Positions 1-13,200 are shown, numbered from the stretch's first letter. The stretch is DNA of 64,000 bases from Tachypleus tridentatus (GCF_004210375.1 NC_134825.1:62549558-62613557), one strand, 5' to 3'. Numbers and translations are program-made. Notes: a model not told the origin generated them from the sequence alone.

Positions 1-1399
1 AAATAGTGAAACAGCTCAACCTCTTGATTATATTAAATAATAAACTCAAACTCGATTAAAGGTTTAATTGAACTTTTGAGATTTCAAAATTTTGTGACAC
101 ATTTTGTTTTCTTTTCTGTATTAAAAAAAAAGCAAAAACAATAAAATCTCTTATGTTTATTCTAGTATTAAGTATGTAGACAATATTCAACACCACAATA
201 CAGGATGGGAATGAATAGCATCCAGACAGTTAAGAATCGATTATTTTTATTTTATGTGGCGCCAACGGTCTCGAAACTGTGGCGTCTGCCAAGGCTAATC
301 CATTAGGCTGTAGTGTTTGTAAAGTTAAACTGATAGTTATCCACTCGGCGTTTTTTTTTCTTTCTTTCGTTTTTTTCTTTTTTGCTTCTAGGGTTTTCGA
401 TATTGACTGTCTCAAGTTTTTTTTATATTATTTAACACACTCCGTGTACATTTATGCACTGGAATATTAATTATCTATGTTTATTGTTTTAATCTAATGA
501 ATGACTAAATATAAAGTTTTGATAAAATTAATTCTTCAAGAAGAAACGTCTATAAAAACTTTGTATCATGAATAAACTACAGTTCTTAAAATACATAAAT
601 ATTTTAAACTGACAGTTTCACATAAGTGTAATTATTCAAAGAGGGTTAGATAAACATCCTTAATGTCACATACAAAAATTTTGTATCTTGTTTCTTTTTC
701 TTGGGATACAGATTAAGTGATCATTTGCTCGAGAATTGCTACTCATCTTCTGGGATGCAGAATGTATTTTACTCCCCCTTAAATAGTAAATTAAGTAGTT
801 TACTAATGAAAGAAGAAATTAATTTGCCTGGTCTGGTTGTTATTACGTTGTTCAAAGGTTGACTTGTTGCAAAATTAGCGCCAAGTTTCTAGAGTACATG
901 AGTTTCACTTTTAATTCTGTAATTTTAATTTTAGTTGAGTAACCATTCTACCGCAAGAGAAACATAAATGGGATTTCTTCACTTCTAAAGACTCTGTGGA
1001 TTTAGTTTCGTTTAAATATATTAAATAATACATAGTTTCGTTCTGTGAATAAAGTTTTTAAATATTAAATGGTTCAGGAATGCCGATAAGTGATTACTAG
1101 AATCGCGTTTCGAATGTTTTGTTTGGTCTTCTGTTAAGCCATATATATATAAATACATTTGTAAACCGTTTTCCCATCATTATAAAATTTTAGTTTCAGA
1201 ATTTTTGGAATATTAACCACATTTTACAGGTATGAGTTTCCAGGTTTATTTCTACCTTTGAAACAACTTTTTCCGTTGTGGTCTATTCTGAGTGCCCGAT
1301 ATGCCAGGAGCCGCAATTTTCATTATTATACGTTTTTAGACAGACAAATCTTCCTCAGACTCTGTGGACATTAGGTTTTAAGACCACTTTTAAACAGAT
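1..1399. other. Non-coding AT-rich DNA, window start
   Basis: No supported exon or named repeat is seen. There is a poly-T/poly-pyrimidine stretch near 350-385 and a short TA run near 1141-1150. It may be intron of the chordin-like gene downstream, but no exon with VWC cysteines was found here. Confidence 0.5.
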
Positions 1400-2290
1400 T
1401 ATAAGTACAAAGATGTTCTGGAGCTGCATCAGGAGATCTTCTCCAGGACTCAGTTTTAGGAATTTCGTCATTTTTTTATTTACATCAATGATATAAGGGA
1501 AGAAGTGGTAAAGAGATTGTGTAAGTTCGCTGGTGGAAAATAAAACAAGCTGCTGCTTTACAAAATTAGTTTTATTATTTGGTGAGCTGGACGAACAGGT
1601 TACTTTTAATTGTCATATATGCAGAGTAACGTTTGTGGGGCATCACAATTTGAATTAAGTACAATTTTGACGGGAATAACTTTAATAGCGTTATGAAAGC
1701 CATCCAAAAATTTGCTATTGATAGTGAAAGAGCAAATATGATTTTAGGTTTTATTCTACAGAAATTTTGAATACAAGTGTAAAGTGTTTATAATGTCATT
1801 GGTTGGGCCGCACTAGAACTACTGTGCTCAGTTCTAGACACTTTACCTTAGAAAGGATACTGAATTGTTGAAAAGGGTTTATAAAAGGGGTATTACGGTG
1901 ATACCTATAATGTCAAGGTTGCCATACGTTAAGATATTGAAAAAGAATTAGATGGAATCTGGTTAAGTGTTTCAGATTGTTAAGAGGCTTGATAATGTTC
2001 ATGTATGATCCTTGTTTCGTACTTAATGGTGAGAGTGTAAGACTATAGAACACAAATATAAACTTTAGCAGTATTAGAGTCATCTTCAGTTAAGACGTTA
2101 GTTTTACTTTTTGACAAGGTTGGTCAGTCTTTAGAAAGGTTTCCTTCGGATGTAGAAGATGCAGTTAATTTAAGAGAGTTTAAGAGAAAGCTTGATAAAT
2201 ATTTTAATGAATGCTTTAATTTCTGGATAGGATGGTCTAGATGGTCAAAAAAAGGCCCATTATTGTCCTTTAATGTTATTGTCGAATAAG
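1400..2290 (+). mobile_element. Decayed CR1-like LINE, 3' end of reverse transcriptase
   Basis: Conceptual translation across several frames gives traces typical of the last third of a CR1/Jockey-group reverse transcriptase. A FVIF..YINDI-like motif followed by a KRLCKFA-like segment lies near 1450-1535. A YCAQF...YLRKDTELL segment lies near 1815-1875. An FKRKLDKYFNE-like end lies near 2180-2215. The 3' end (AAGGCCCATTATTGTCCTTT, about 2254-2273) resembles CR1 tails. Many stops and frameshifts show it is long dead. The 5' part is missing or unrecognisable. Family level is from recognition of motifs only. Confidence 0.7.
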
Positions 2291-2666
2291 TTTTGCTGTG
2301 AATCCAGTTTTTTCGGCCATTTTTCCCATGAAAACAATTATTTTCAAGATATGCTTAGACACCATTCACCTTTCGACATCTTCAATTCCTTTTTTATTAA
2401 CGGTACCGTGAGATGTACCCTAGTTCATCCCAATGTTTTTCTTTCATCAGAGGGTGTTTTTTTGTAACGAAAGTTTCCCAAAACTTTATGGTTAAAGTAT
2501 TTGCGAGATTTTTTGCTTCTTCAAAACATTGAAGACCCTTTGTTATAAATATTTTGTCCTATTGGTCCACATCATTTAACAATTTCGTTTCTCGAATATT
2601 TTTTTGCAATGTTTGTGTCATATATACACGAGGATTATCTGCGTTAAACGTACCTAATTTGGCATT

Positions 2667-2830
2667 AAAAAACTATAGGGAAGGTAGCCAGTAATCACCA
2701 CCCACTGCCAACACTTTTAGGCTACTCTCTTTACTAATGTGGGTTAACTGTTACATTATAACGCCCCCACGGCTGAAAGGACGAGGATGTTTAGTGAGAG
2801 TGGATTTGCATCTGCGACCCGCAGAAACAG
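2667..2830 (-). mobile_element. SINE-A fragment, antisense
   Basis: This reverse copy of SINE-A keeps the tRNA-unrelated body (AGTAATCACCACCCACTGCC and the CCCCCACGGCTGAAAGGACG box). The A/C-rich tail and the far end of the tRNA-like head are lost or diverged. Confidence 0.75.
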
Positions 2831-3284
2831 TACAGCATGAAGAATGAGACTTTCTATTTAACGTTGGGCCGAGTGCGTCCCAGAGATAAGTGAAACCGGA
2901 CTGTGAATCTGACGTTCCCTGGTTCAGGATCATCTCTACGAGCTGGCAATATACGAGTCACGGTTAAATCCATTATTTGATTAAAGTAGCCAATGAGTTG
3001 GTGGTAGATGTTGTCGACTACCTGCCTTCATTGTATCCTTTGAAAACCTGGGAATATTGGTAAAGCTACGAACTTTTATAACTTTGAGCAAATAACCGAA
3101 ACAAATTGTTTATACAACAATAAACAATAAATAAACTAAATTGAGGTTAGGCTTTATGATAAATGTGTATATTCTTATGCAAAAATTAAAACGTAACGTA
3201 AAATAAAATATTGTAAAGAAGACATAATTGATAATTTATACAGAGTAAAAGCGTGCAATAACCATGTTTGACATGAAAGATAGG
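2831..3284. other. Non-coding spacer
   Basis: AT-rich sequence between two SINE-A copies. Nothing recognisable. Confidence 0.4.
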
Positions 3285-3553
3285 AGCCCGGCATGGTCAG
3301 GTGGTTAAGGCACTCGACTCCTAATTCGAGGGTCGCAGGTTCGAATCCTCGTCACACCAAACATGCTTGCTATTTCAGCCTTCAGAGTGTTATAATGTGA
3401 CGGTCAATCCTACTATTCTTTGGTAAAAGAGTAGTCCAAGAGTTGGTGATGACTCGCTGCCTTCCCTCTAGTCTTACATTGCTAAATTAGGGACGGCTAG
3501 CGCAGATAAACCTCGTGTAACTCTGCGTGAAATTCAAAAACCAAACCAAACCA
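3285..3553 (+). mobile_element. SINE-A, full length
   Basis: The tRNA-like head has an A box (TGGTCAGGTGGTTAAGGC) and a B box (GGTTCGAATCC). It is followed by the family body (CACACCAAACATGC, TTCAGCC, TTGGTAAAAGAGTAG, GCTAAATTAGGGACGGCTAG) and a tail of CAAACC repeats. The same ~275-bp structure recurs 26 times in the window. The head's anticodon-loop region contains CTCGTAA in most copies, suggesting a tRNA-Thr(CGT)-like origin, which is tentative. Confidence 0.92.
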
Positions 3554-4611
3554 TAAAAGATGGCAAGTTTTTCAAAAATAGGTTGTATAATAGAGAAAAT
3601 TACTTAAAAAAGTGAGTGAAAAGGCATGAGAAAATGAAAGCAAAAGGAAACAATATTTTAAGATGAAAGAATAGAAGGGACAAACTGACAAAATACTAGA
3701 AAAGTAATGGTAAAGGAAAGAAGTGGGAGAAAGGGAATATTATTCCACATCAGGGAAGCTTAATTTTCATATAAAACCTTATGACTAATTAATCAGCGAG
3801 ACTTAATATTTAGTATTCAGTAAGTACACTGGAGCAAAGAAAACATATATTTTACTCACATTAATGCTAAGAAAGCAATATTTCTGTACTGTAATATTCA
3901 CCTTTCCGTTCTTCTGAAAACCAGATTAGTCATAATTAAGATATTTCGTGTCGGACATCATTAAGGTGTGTTTTCGATATTGTCATAATGCTAAAAATTG
4001 CTTTTCATAAACGTTAAGAAACTAAGGACGTGATAGAACACACACATATTGACAAATGGTCCTTAATGGCCTGTAAAATGCACCATTAATGATATATGTC
4101 ACGCCATAAGTTCATTTAGCTCTCAAAAATATGATAAAACTAACTTTTTAATTGTAATAGCAGCCAGAAGTATTTTGGTTATATATCATGACAGATGGAA
4201 AAACAAAATGCACATCGAATATTGATGATATATTAAATTAAATTTTGTTTGTTTTTCCAATATTTTCTTGATTACTTCCACTATTGTGTTGTGATATCTT
4301 GAACATCAAGCAATAGCCAGTCCGTTAAAGGTCAATCTCCATTCATCGTTTACTTTGTATGACTAAATGTTTATGCAGAAAAGCATTTTTGACAGGCGCA
4401 GTACGTCAACAACTTGTTATTCTGCCTTTTAATATGATTATTATCAGTCTAGAACCATACATGTAGTAGCATATTTAATCGATAGACATTTTTGTATTTT
4501 GGAAGTTGAGTAGAATGTTTATAAAAATTTTAAATTTCGAGGGCGTGGTAGGACTTTGTTCACTCCTGAATTATTTCAACTTGTAATACTACTCTTTAAT
4601 CTTGTAGCGTT
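3554..4611. other. Non-coding AT-rich spacer
   Basis: Purine-rich near 3590-3740, then AT-rich. No exon, repeat family or hairpin recognised. Confidence 0.4.
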
Positions 4612-4896
4612 TGTTTGTTTGTTTTTGTTTTTTGAATTTCGCACAAAGCTACTCGAGGGCTATCTGTGCTAGCCGTCCTTAATTTAGCAGTGTAAGACTA
4701 TAGGTAAGGCAGCTAGTCATCACCACCCACCGCCAACTCTTGGGCTACTCTTTTACCAACGAATAGTGGGATTGACCGTCACATTATAACGCTCCCACGG
4801 CTGACAGGGCGAGCATGTTTGGCGCGTCAGGTATGCGAACCCGCGACCCTCAGATTACGAGTAGCACGCCTTATCACGCTTGGCCATGCCGGGCCA
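4612..4896 (-). mobile_element. SINE-A, full length, antisense
   Basis: Begins with the GTTTG-repeat tail complement and ends with the tRNA-like head complement (GGCCATGCCGGGCC). It is flanked by a matching short direct repeat (ATCTTGTAGCG on both sides), as expected of a target-site duplication. Confidence 0.92.
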
Positions 4897-5107
4897 TCTT
4901 GTAGCGATTCTCTCTCGTTTTATTATGTAGTTATTGTGTAGTGCTTCTTTATTATTTCATCTTGTGACAGTGTTTTATTTTTTTTTTACTTTCTGGCGTT
5001 CTTTTCTTTGTTATCATGTGGTACACCTCTCTAGTTTCATTATAGAATAATGCAACTCACTTCCCTTGCAAAGAGTTACAATAAGCAGAGAACTAAAGTT
5101 AGATGTA

Positions 5108-6713
5108 CAGTTACGACAGAAAGTGTTCGTACCCCTGCGTCCCGAGTGGTTTTTTGCTCATAACTTAAAAGGTATCATGATTAGGCTAATAGAAGTAAAA
5201 TATATTATAAATATTATACTAACACACATCTACATAAATTTTTATGTACATTAGACGACAAATAAACTGTGTATAAACAAACAACCAAACATATGAGGGG
5301 CAGAAAGTTTTCGTGCGTCTACTTTAATGGTCAGTTGTGTCGCCTTTCAGATGAATTACTTGGTGCAATCTCTCCTCATAGCCCTCCATGATCGTTTGAC
5401 AGTACTCGACTGGTATTTTCTTCCATTCTTCTTTACAGAAGGCCTCCAACTCTTGCAAGTTTTTTGGGTGACGCTGATTAACCCTGGTCTTCAACTCATG
5501 CCAAAAGTTTTCATATGGGTTGAGATCGGGTGATTGCGATGGCCACCCCAGAACGCTTATATGCAACCAGGATTGCACATATTTCGATGTGTGCTTAGGG
5601 TCATTGTCGTGCTGGGAGATCCAACGACGCCCAAGCCGTAAGTTCCGAGCATCATTCTTGATATAGGTGCCTAATATATCAACGTACTTTCTTTTTTCAT
5701 GATTCCGTTGACCCGGTGAAGGCTGCCTACACCAGAAGAGCTTAAGAAACCTCATAGCCGGATCGAGCCACCTCCGTGTTTAACTGTAGCGACGGTGTTC
5801 TTTGGAAGATTTCGTTCCCCCTTCTTAAGGAAAATAAAGAGAACATCATTGTGGCCGAAAAGCTCGATTTTAGTCTTGTCTGACCAAAGAATACTTTTCC
5901 AATAGGTAAAGGGTTTATCTACATGCTTTCTAGCATACCTCAATCGTGCTTCTAAATGAACAGGCTTTAAATATGGAGTTCTACGAGGACGGCATGCTTT
6001 AAACCCAGAAGAGCGAAACATATTCGTAACTGTAGAGGTGCTTACTTCAACCCCAGTTTCCCTTACCAGTTTCTGTATGTCATTACGTGTTAAACGAGGG
6101 TTCCTACTAACTTCTCTGAGAACCTTCCTCTTGGTTCTCTCTGGAATTTTGGTGGGGCGTCCAGAACGAGGGAGGTTAGTAGTTGATCCTGTAAGCTTAA
6201 ACTTGGCAATTATGCTTTGAACAGTAGATTTCGGCACATTAAGTTGTGTACCAATACCGGAAAGAGACACACAAAACTTGTATTTTACAATAATTCTGTT
6301 TTTTAAATCACTGGATAGTTGTTTCCTGCTCGCCATGACGACCAAGCAGATAATGACGAAGACGGCGCTAAATTACCGGAAGTAAATTTTATACTGGCTA
6401 AATCCCAGTAATTATGGGCCCAGTGTCTAGTTCTGGAATGGTATAATGCAGTTTATTCGCCAAACTAAAAATTTTTACGGGTATATCAATTTTTTTCACA
6501 CGTTCTGAAATGTACGAACACTTTCTGTTTCTTCTATTTTTGGTTATTTGTTTATAAACAGTTTACTTGTCGTTTAATTTAAATAAAACTTTATGTAAAT
6601 GTGTGTAAGTATAGTATTTATAATACTTCTGTTAGCCTAATCATGATACTTTTTAAGTTATGAGCGAAAAATCACTCGGGACGCAGGGGTACGAACACTT
6701 TCTGTCGTAACTG
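5108..6713 (-). mobile_element. Tc1-type DNA transposon with long terminal inverted repeats
   Basis: A 1606-bp element sits between duplicated TA dinucleotides (5106-5107 and 6714-6715). The terminal inverted repeats are about 210 bp (5108-5320 and 6500-6713) and start CAGTTACGACAGAAAGTG. A second, inner copy of the GCAGAAAGT.TTCGT motif lies at the inner end of each repeat (near 5297 and 6515). This is the IR/DR arrangement of some Tc1 elements, in which the outer and inner motifs are transposase-binding sites. The transposase lies inside on the - strand and is broken. The two ends are still highly similar, so insertion was fairly recent, or the copy was mobilised in trans. Confidence 0.95.
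5324..6345 (-). pseudogene. Tc1-type transposase, broken
   Basis: The gene read from 6345 towards 5324 would be a ~340-residue DDE transposase, the usual Tc1 length. The first open segment (6345-5752, 197 codons) holds the N-terminal helix-turn-helix DNA-binding region. It also has a GRPTK AT-hook-like motif near residue 62 and the first catalytic Asp in ILWSDKT. The second segment (5755-5324, 143 codons) holds the second Asp (QHDNDPKHTSK) and the last catalytic residue in SPDLNPYENFW, giving DD34E-type spacing. Two lesions separate them. A TGA stands where the family has Trp just after GGGSIRL, near 5755. A one-base loss falls in the A-rich run near 5700. The element is therefore non-autonomous today. 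Confidence 0.93.
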
Positions 6714-7082
6714 TAAGTCTATCGAAAACGAATTCAATTTAGAGAGCTCATGATTTTACTTGAGAACATTGTAAACATTGAAGTTATATATTGGAAGAAT
6801 CCTAAAATAAGAATTGACAAGTCGATGGTATAGGTCACTTAAATTAGTTCCGTTAACTTAAATTTGTAAATATCCAGTTATTTTAGGAGATTTTGCAGAA
6901 TTACAAGCCCTAGTACAGATGAAGTATGTTTGTACGGTGTTTTATAATAAGAATATTGGTAATAGTGTGAAGTTCTTTACTTTTAAGATTGAAAACTAAT
7001 AAAGTTTAAAAGGTAAAGCTCTAAAGTGATTCAGTAAATGCTTAAACAATTTTAAGGACTTAATCTGTTTCTTTCTATACAG

Positions 7083-7237
7083 AGTCAACAGTGTCATCGG
7101 ATATCAAGCCAACAACACACGTTCAGGTGGCGTGTTATGACAAAGGGCAAGTTTATGTAGATGGTGAAACGTTTGCTTCAAACTCGACCAGTTTCCAACC
7201 ACAAAAGCCTAATCAGTGTGTACAATGTGTTTGTCAG
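7083..7237 (+). CDS. Chordin-like exon: first half of VWC domain (VWC2-like)
   Basis: Acceptor CTTTCTATACAG, donor CAG/GTAATA. The exon enters in phase 1 and ends in phase 0. It encodes a hydrophilic lead-in (STVSSDIKPTT) then VWC residues with the first cysteine in VACYDKGQVYVDGE and the triplet NQCVQCVC. QPQKPNQC matches the QNRQPNQC segment known in the second VWC of vertebrate CHRDL proteins. That match is the main reason for numbering this domain VWC2. Confidence 0.9.
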
Positions 7238-10200
7238 GTAATACACTCGTCGTGAGAAGACCCTCAGTTTGTTTATATGTTATGGTGACATAAATATAAC
7301 CAATCTTCTTACCAGTATATCTTTATTTTTTTCAGATAAAATAGTTTAAAGATCAAATAATCTTGGTGGCCTATGATATTGGTATAACAGTGTTCCTTTG
7401 TGAGACGACCTTTTAAGTGTAAAAACTGTTCTAACCACTACATTTCTGGATTTAATTGTAAGCTTTCTATGGAATGTACATTTCTTCTTTCTTAGAGGTT
7501 TATGCCAACCTTAACTGTAGTCTGATAAGTGCGCTGTCTTAAGTGACGTCTTATTTCTGTTAAACCGAAAAAAAAAGATAACCGCAACCACTGTATTGTT
7601 AGATAATTCTGTTGGTTATGATAAACCAAGTAATTTTAACAGAAAACAAAAACAAAGTTTCTTGGGTAGTTTTGTGTGTACGTTTGATTCAAAGAGTTAC
7701 TACAAAACTCCTGTCGGCCTGACATGACCAGATGGTTAAGGCACTCGATTCGCAATCCGAGGATCGCAGGTTCATATCCCTGTCACACCAAACATGCTCG
7801 CCCTTTAAGCCGTGGGGCCGTTATAATGTTATGGTTAATTCTACTATTCTTTGGTGAAAGAGTAGCCGAAGAGTGAGTGGTGATGACTAGATGCCTTCCC
7901 TCTAGTCTTACACTGCAAAATGAGGGACGGCTAGCGCAGATAGCCATTGTGTAGCTTTGCGTGAATTTCAAAACAAACCAAACAAAACTCTTGCAAATTT
8001 ATACGCATCGAACTCCGTGTGAGACTCGCTATTCCTTCCGTTACAGAATAGTTCAGTTCATATCGTACGTCTGGATTCACCATCAGAAAGTATTTTCCTT
8101 CTTCAGTATCACAATGAATCTTCACTAGGAAGACTCACTTTGAAATTATGTATTAAACTATATTACCCCAATTTTGGAAGTTTTATTAAAAATTGATTTC
8201 GTTGATAATAGTAAACGTACAAAATTAATGTATATTATTAAAAAGGAAAGAAGTACCATTTCCACATTAAGGAAGCAACTTAAAAGAAAATGTTATAAAA
8301 TAAGGTTATTTTATTTAAATTTTATTGAGGGTCTATTTTATAACTTTATTCATTTGAGTTATCGAGTTATTTCTTAAATACTGGACACATTCACTAAATA
8401 AACATTTTTATAAAATACACAGTTTCAATGAATCGTTTCTAGGAGACTTTACCTTATGATATTGAAAAAGCTTTCAAAGTTTCATTCAAATCCGACTTGA
8501 ACTCTGGAAGGAGTTTTTCGGACAGGCGGACATTAGCCTCATATACATTAAACTAAAATTAACTTCACGTTTTATTAACAAATGGATGTTAGCTATAATT
8601 AATTATCTACTCTAAGGTATTTTATCTTCTTAAGGAAGTATTACTTCTAATCTTAAACACCACAACTCCTTCAAGGAAATGTAATTGAAATATGTGCAAT
8701 GCTAAAACACAGACACACACAAAAACAAGCTGAAATATTTTAAATAAAAAACAACTTAAACTAAAAATATATGTGCTTGGTATCATTAATTTCAAAATCT
8801 CATTAAACTACAGCTAAGCCTTATTTATTATTCAAAAAGGCCTTTATTAATTTTTACGTTTTAATGGTTTCGGGTGCAAAACCAAAAAGCTGTATGCTCA
8901 TATTTGTGTGAGTGTGTATAAGTGAATGTGGTTTATATCACATCGATCTATCTGTGGATTCCATCGAGTCCATATTTGATACAACCACAGAAATGTTTGT
9001 TCTACAGCGTTTTGAATGCTTATAGATTGTTATTTTTTCACTTAATTCTTAGGGGTTTTTTTTTTTTTCGTTGTTTTCCTTTAATACGGAAGTCATTCCT
9101 GATTATAAGTACTCACGCACTCCTGACATTAGTTGATATAAGAGCAGTACGTTCACTGTTATGGAGGGAAATAACATTTGAAAAGAAATTGAATCTCAGA
9201 TTTGTTTCAAACGTTTGTTCAGCTATTTTTTTTTACGCTTATTTTTGTTTTCCATGCTTTAATCGCTAAGTTATAGATGGCGTTTACAGAAAATTTATGT
9301 ATATCTTAATTTTAAGATCCTAAGTACCAAAGTAAACAGCAACTAATTGGAAATACATATGAATTATTATAGTATAAAAGAAACCAGGAATTCAAAGGAA
9401 AAACAAGTAATTTGTTACAGTATAAAGATAAACAGCAACTCATTGAAGAAGCAAGCAAAATGTTATATTACAAAAGTAGCCAGCAACTCACTAAGGAAAC
9501 AAATATAATGTCAGTTACGATTTTATCAAACAATCATGGATTTTGTTCAGTGGAAACAAAACACAAACAAGCATAAAGAAAGTAATTAATTTCTTAAGAT
9601 TTTCAATTCAAAACTGATCATACTAAATAGTAACATTCATGCTTATATGTCAAATTATTTTTATAAATCGTAGCCATGATTATTTGAAGTGTACTTTACA
9701 TAGTACAGTGTTTAGCTTTTCATACTAACAGAACGCTATTTAAATCGGTATGTATGTAATACTATGTTTAATTCTTCATACTAACAGACCAATTTATATT
9801 TGAAAGGCTTTTTATGTAATGTAGTGTTTAACTCTATATTATTAACAGAACGGCAGGATACTGTGCAGATTGAAGACCTGTCCTGGCCATTCTTGCCAAA
9901 ATCCACTGTATAAACGCAAAGACTGCTGCCCAGTGTGTCCAGGTAAGATTTTCTTGTAGCTGTACGTTTCATATTGTGAAGAATTAGTGTAGTTGCATGT
10001 TTATGTATGTTGTGTTGTTAAGGGTCTTTTGGAGAAATTCTATTGAACTGATGATTTACAATATTTTTGTTACATTAATTAATTAGATTGTCATTAACCT
10101 TGCAAGAACACGTGAAAATAATCTTGTTGTGACATTGTGACATTGAACATTTTGAGTATCTTTACGGGCGGGTGTTAGAAAATTCATGGTTATTTTAATT

Positions 10201-13200
10201 TTGAGTCACTCCTTATTAAGGCATATATCTTCTTTATTACCAACCAAACCCTGTTTTTGCTTTTTGTTTACGTAAAATGTCTATTTATCATTGTACATAT
10301 CGTTTAACAAACTAAAAATAAACTTTTACAAAACTACAATAGTAGCTTAGAGTAGAATATAATGATGATTTATTTTATAGATTGATTATTTTTACTGGTT
10401 GTTGTTAGATATACACGACTGCTTAACTTTAATGCGAGTATTATGATTTAGATAGTTTTAGTACAGCGCGAGTGTTAAATTTATTTATTTTTACAAACGA
10501 TAGTTTATTGCAGGTTTGTTTACGTAGCTGTATACGAATTATACATTTTGTAGTTCGATATTAATGAACTGGAACTTGTTGTATTATTGTTTCATACCGC
10601 TAAAAACTTCTGTGTTTCCTCATCGTTTCGTTTTAGTATCATATTTCGTAGCGTGTAGAACATTCTAGGCTTCCATCAGTCTATAAATATACGCACAAAA
10701 TGTAGATAGAGTTAAGTAAGATGTAGATAGATAGATAGCTAAATACGTTTATAGGACTAGGCTGGATATATGTGAGTCTACCGTATGAAGGCGCTTTTAG
10801 TTTTAAAATGAAAATATCACAGACTGTATTGTAATAACGGAGCATAGAAGAATAATTTATCTTGTCAATTGTGTTTTGGAGTAACTGAGCCAGCCTGTGT
10901 TGACGAAAGTAGACGATTATTTAAGGCTTTAAATACAACTGTGTAACTAACATTTGAACATAGGTTGGAGTTATTTTAATGTAGTATTAAAGCACGTATA
11001 TTGTGTACTGTTTGTTTATTGTTAAAAAGTTAACGTCAACAAGTCAGACACCTACTGTAAAGTATCCAGTCTTTTCATTACATGTGTAAAAATATGATAC
11101 ATCGTTTTAGAAGTAACAAAAATTAGTAAATCACATTTCAGTTTTCATTTATATATTTAATGATTTTAAGATCATATATGTTACCTTATAGTCTGGAGTA
11201 ATGCCACAAGGAGGTATAAAGCACGTGCTATTACAACCTTTATTTTAGTCTTTAAGCTCTGTCCGATTTTTCGTTTATCTTAAAGCAAAGCCACATTTGG
11301 CTGTCTGCTGTATCTACTCGCGGAGACTCGAACCCAAATTTTATTGTTGTAAATCTGTAAGGTAAAACCGCAGAATAGTCTTTTAGAAACTGTTCCCACT
11401 GATTACCGCAAATATACCTTCAAAAAGGTAAAATATTCTCGACGACAACTATATTTTAATTTCATTTGCAGAAATCATCAAAATGGGCCGTTACAATGAA
11501 GGTTAAGCAGTTTATCTATTCATTACAAAATCTTTTAAGTATCTTGCTAATATTTTGTTATCAAATAAACTTATTTTTATGTTCGTTTTTATAATTGTGT
11601 TATACGTATGTGTAAACATTAGTGAAATTGCTTCTTCTCAGTTTTTCTTACTATAAAGTACTTCATTGTTGGGCATTAAAGTGTATTTCTTCAGAGTATA
11701 TGTTTTGTGTGTTATTTATCCAGTTTATTGTTTAGTTTGTGATACTTTGTGGTCAGTTTATGGTAATTAGTAGGACCCTTGAAAACTGATATTAAGTAAA
11801 TGTCATTAAACAGGTTTATATATAGTCAAAATAAAAGTTTTATTATCATTAATACAAAGACAAAATATGCTAATTATTTACATTCATAATCAGAAATTAT
11901 GGAGCGTCTCAAATTTTAATTAGCTTTTACTCGCGTTATCTGATGACGACAAAGATGACCTAATATTGTGCATGGCATAACACACCAATTAACGTGGACC
12001 CGATTACCTATCACAATGTGAAACCATTTTGGAACCCCCTCTCCTTCTTCCAGCCCCTAAATGACAATTTTAGTGCTTATGACACTAAAAATCGGGCTTC
12101 GAAACCAGGTAGCTCACTTTGTAATTTTGCACTTAACAACAAACAAAACCGTCTCGGAATAAGATTATATTTTAAATATCTTTTGAACAACTTTGATTGC
12201 AAAAGCATATCTGTTTCAAGCCGTGTAACATTCAACCATATCAGTCTTAGCTGTTCAGAGGATCTAACTAAAATGATGGCAGATGTGCTTAGGAAGATTA
12301 CATACATATCCAACTCTTAGAGAAACGGCTACTAAATAGTTCTACATTTTGCATTAATAAATATTTTAAAATTATATTTCATTTATTATAGATAAGTAAA
12401 TTTCCTTATCTTAATGCACCGTCCGTTTAAAAAAAAAACCAAACAAAACTATTAGACATTTTTATCAGCCCTTCATTCATCCCAGGAATTATCGTTGGCA
12501 CAGTGTTTGATTTTACTTTAATTCTAGCACTATTGTATTCGCGATTCACATTTCTGTTATTTTAATGAGATAAAAATTAAAACTAGTTTTCTTATAAAAT
12601 GCAGAGCTGGGTCGACTATATTTGATTATACTTGTTAGTGTAAAGTATGCTTTCTTCGGGATATAAAACCAAGTTTTCTTGTGGCCAAAACGATAAAAAG
12701 GGAAATAAAGCTGGAGGTTTGCTTCTTCTATTGTTACAACCAAATTTATGAATAAACAATTTTCGTAATATAAAGAGACAATTTTGATAGGTAAAAAAAT
12801 CAGCAAACACATTGAAAATAAAGACGGGCATGTTCTGATGGTTGAAGCTCTCAACTCAAAGCTCCATATCGTGGGATCGAATTTCATTACCAAAACTGCT
12901 TGCCCTTTCAGCCGTTGGAGAATTATAATGTCGCGATTAATCCCACTATTCGTTGGTAAAGACTAGCCCAAGAGTTGGCTGTTATTGTCTAACTGTATTC
13001 CCTATAGCTTATACCTTCAAAATTAAGGACAACTAGCAAAATTCTCTCTGATTAACTCTGCGCACAATTCAACAAACAAAATAGTTAGCAACAACAAAAA
13101 TAATAATAAAAATAATCATACCACGTAATGAACTCGTTATGCTGCCTTGAAGTGGCTTACTCTTATGACGTCACGAGTTTTGAGCTTGTGGAAAAGCTAG

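Larger units (their letters stand above)
7238..9848. other. Intron of chordin-like gene
   Basis: Contains a SINE-A at 7712-7987, a degenerate repeat with ~57-bp period at 9328-9510, and three near-copies of a ~60-bp unit at 9690-9848 that abut the next exon. Otherwise AT-rich and featureless. Confidence 0.75.

Noticed and set aside
1278..1496. Missing 5' VWC exon of the chordin-like gene (contains CPICQ)
   Set aside because: No splice sites or VWC cysteine pattern; it runs straight into the decayed CR1-like LINE.
3285..3360. tRNA gene (also at 17091, 20829, 41505 and other SINE-A heads)
   Set aside because: A and B boxes are present, but each is joined to the same ~200-bp body and CAAA tail, the stems are imperfect, and copies are dispersed. 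These are SINE heads, not tRNA genes.
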